Below are positions 6,648 to 6,732 of a stretch of DNA of 6,732 nt, piece after piece. This DNA is from Prolixibacteraceae bacterium (lineage in GTDB: Bacteria > Bacteroidota > Bacteroidia > Bacteroidales > Prolixibacteraceae), in NCBI GenBank assembly GCA_003450125.1, contig DMFR01000029.1, forward strand, positions 1 to 6,732, given 5' to 3'. Both the position numbers and the translations under genes were made by a program. Position 1 is the first letter of the stretch; each line of letters opens with the position of its first letter. The notes under the pieces were generated by a model. It had not been told where the DNA came from. It saw only the letters and a list, made by a program, of their open reading frames with translations, and ran no database searches.

Positions 6648-6732
6648 ATATTTTAAACCAAAACAGGTTGTAAATATTTATTAATTAAACTAAAATATGT
6701 AATAATTAATTGATTATGTGACTGTTGTATAT
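6648..6732. other. A+T-rich non-coding DNA upstream of parA
   Basis: These bases are strongly A+T-rich and contain no open reading frame of note. Two palindromes abut: TAAATATTTA (6671-6680) and TTAATTAA (6681-6688). Such composition fits an upstream promoter region. The window ends before any neighbouring gene on that side, so it is not possible to say whether the next gene is divergent or in the same direction. Confidence 0.5.

Noticed and set aside
6671..6688. Adjoining palindromes upstream of parA as an operator
   Set aside because: In such A+T-rich DNA short palindromes of A and T are expected by chance, and they sit upstream of the likely promoter with no further support.

Overview
The window looks like chromosomal DNA from a member of the Bacteroidota, probably Bacteroidales/Marinilabiliales-like. 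The evidence is the gene set and order (parA, parB, DUF5683 protein, LysM lytic transglycosylase), a BatA-type membrane protein, the near absence of Shine-Dalgarno sequences, and a Bacteroidota-type TAnnTTTG promoter element before parA. All five convincing genes lie on the minus strand, so transcription runs from high to low coordinates. No tRNA, rRNA, CRISPR, insertion sequence or phage gene is visible.

Reading with transcription: 6732-6614 is a very A+T-rich leader with a probable parA promoter. parA (6613-5813) and parB (5800-4919) form the chromosome-partitioning pair. A secreted or membrane DUF5683 protein (4926-4285) overlaps parB by 8 nt. An MltD-like lytic transglycosylase with LysM domains (4268-2556) follows after 16 nt. 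The close packing points to one operon that joins chromosome segregation to cell-wall and envelope genes. A repeat-filled gap (2420-2555) then separates this block from a 685-residue BatA-N-domain/vWA-like membrane protein (2419-362), which may be its own transcription unit. The last 361 bases (361-1) hold no gene and are almost entirely repeats.

The genes are ordinary core genes. The unusual part is the intergenic DNA. Three gaps contain short direct repeats whose units run outward as mirror-image arrays on the two sides of a hairpin centre: unit 8 nt at 287-331, unit 11 nt at 113-192, unit 9 nt at 2459-2559. A fourth at 1-46 (a perfect palindrome plus 8-nt units) appears to be cut by the window edge. 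The units differ in sequence and length from locus to locus, but the architecture is the same. One array runs into the stop codon of the transglycosylase gene. I found no wholly new multi-gene system here; these mirrored arrays are the best candidate for something undescribed.
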